Shown: piece by piece, positions 63,880 to 64,000 of the stretch
Layout of the letters: every line of letters starts with the position of its first letter
Numbering within the stretch: the stretch's first letter is position 1
DNA from: Cupriavidus basilensis
Lineage (GTDB): Bacteria > Pseudomonadota > Gammaproteobacteria > Burkholderiales > Burkholderiaceae
Length of the DNA: 64,000 nucleotides
NCBI RefSeq assembly: GCF_000832305.1
Contig: NZ_CP010536.1
Coordinates: 372,001 to 436,000 of the forward strand
Reading direction: 5' to 3'
The notes under the pieces: model-generated
The model's database searches: none
Seen by the model: only the letters and a program-made list of their open reading frames with translations
What the model was told of the DNA's origin: nothing
Position numbers and translations under genes: made by a program

Positions 63880-64000
63880 TCAGGCGGCTTCCTTCAGGGC
63901 GGGATTGCGCTGCTTGCGGTACAGGAAGTCCAGCACTGCCGTGCGGCATGCGTGGTAATCCTTGTCCTCGGCCAGCGCCATGCGCTCGCGTGGCCGCGGC
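63880..64000 (-). CDS. 3' end of an unidentified gene
   Basis: Only the last 39 codons are in the window, reading from PRERMALAEDKDYHACRTA to the end YRKQRNPALKEAA. The frame runs off the right edge with no in-frame stop, so the gene enters from the right. The short helical, charged C-terminus does not identify a family. It lies 125 bp upstream of ybiB on the same strand. Confidence 0.6.
   Translation of the reverse strand, partial: PRPRERMALAEDKDYHACRTAVLDFLYRKQRNPALKEAA

Overview
The window is a GC-rich stretch of beta-proteobacterial chromosome, most likely from Cupriavidus or a close Burkholderiaceae relative. The evidence is gene content and order: comF/bioC-like/DUF2244/cytochrome oxidase cluster, gshA-gshB-PTS (EIIA-HPr-EI), dacA-DUF493, ubiK-yifB, secB-gpsA, selD-selU and rpoH. 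The genus is inferred from protein character alone. I see no tRNA, rRNA, CRISPR array, phage or obvious defence island. Apart from one insertion sequence this is core and near-core chromosome.

Layout: (a) 1-6.7 kb is a branched-chain-amino-acid-type ABC transporter (livG-H-M, binding protein, livF) followed by a phenylacetate-CoA-ligase-like enzyme, probably an uptake and activation unit for an aromatic or branched acid. (b) 6.6-12.7 kb is a minus-strand block: DUF454 protein, nitronate monooxygenase, a decayed AhpD-like gene, an RlmI-type methyltransferase, DUF493, a D,D-carboxypeptidase, a hydrolase and a thioredoxin-like ferredoxin. (c) 12.9-17.8 kb is a C4-dicarboxylate unit dctA-dctB-dctD with a textbook sigma-54 promoter and two spaced palindromes upstream of dctA. 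(d) 17.9-26.8 kb holds an aromatic/histidine ammonia-lyase homologue, a UvrD-like helicase behind a LexA box, two thioredoxin-fold proteins, a lipoprotein, a LysE exporter, ComM/YifB and UbiK. (e) 26.7-29.9 kb is a nitrogen unit, porin-glnK-amtB, with a sigma-54 promoter and NtrC-like sites.

(f) 29,996-31,339 is an intact IS3-family element with a 3-bp target duplication and an A6G frameshift signal, sitting just after the amtB terminator. (g) 31.3-36.7 kb has an unexplained terminator, then gshA-gshB and the cytoplasmic phosphoryl relay EIIA(Man)-HPr-EI with no sugar permease. (h) 36.8-37.8 kb is bfd and bfr behind a Fur-like site. (i) 38-47.9 kb has selD-selU (selenium for tRNA), moeB, ctpA, gpmA, a rhodanese, grxC, secB, gpsA, a Bug-type binding protein and trmL. 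(j) 47.9-60.5 kb has comF, a BioC-like methyltransferase, then a complete cytochrome c oxidase assembly line: coxB (with fused cytochrome c), ctaD, small assembly protein, ctaG, DUF2970, ctaE, SURF1, a Sco-like protein, ctaA, ctaB and sco. (k) 60.5-64 kb has rpoH on the opposite strand with a CIRCE element in its promoter, a pirin, ybiB and the 3' end of one more gene.

The most informative content beyond gene naming is regulatory: two sigma-54 promoters with enhancer-like sites, a CIRCE element in front of rpoH, a near-consensus SOS box in front of a helicase, a Fur-like site at bfd, and an intrinsic terminator with no gene in front of it that may end a small RNA. I did not find a clearly new multi-gene system.
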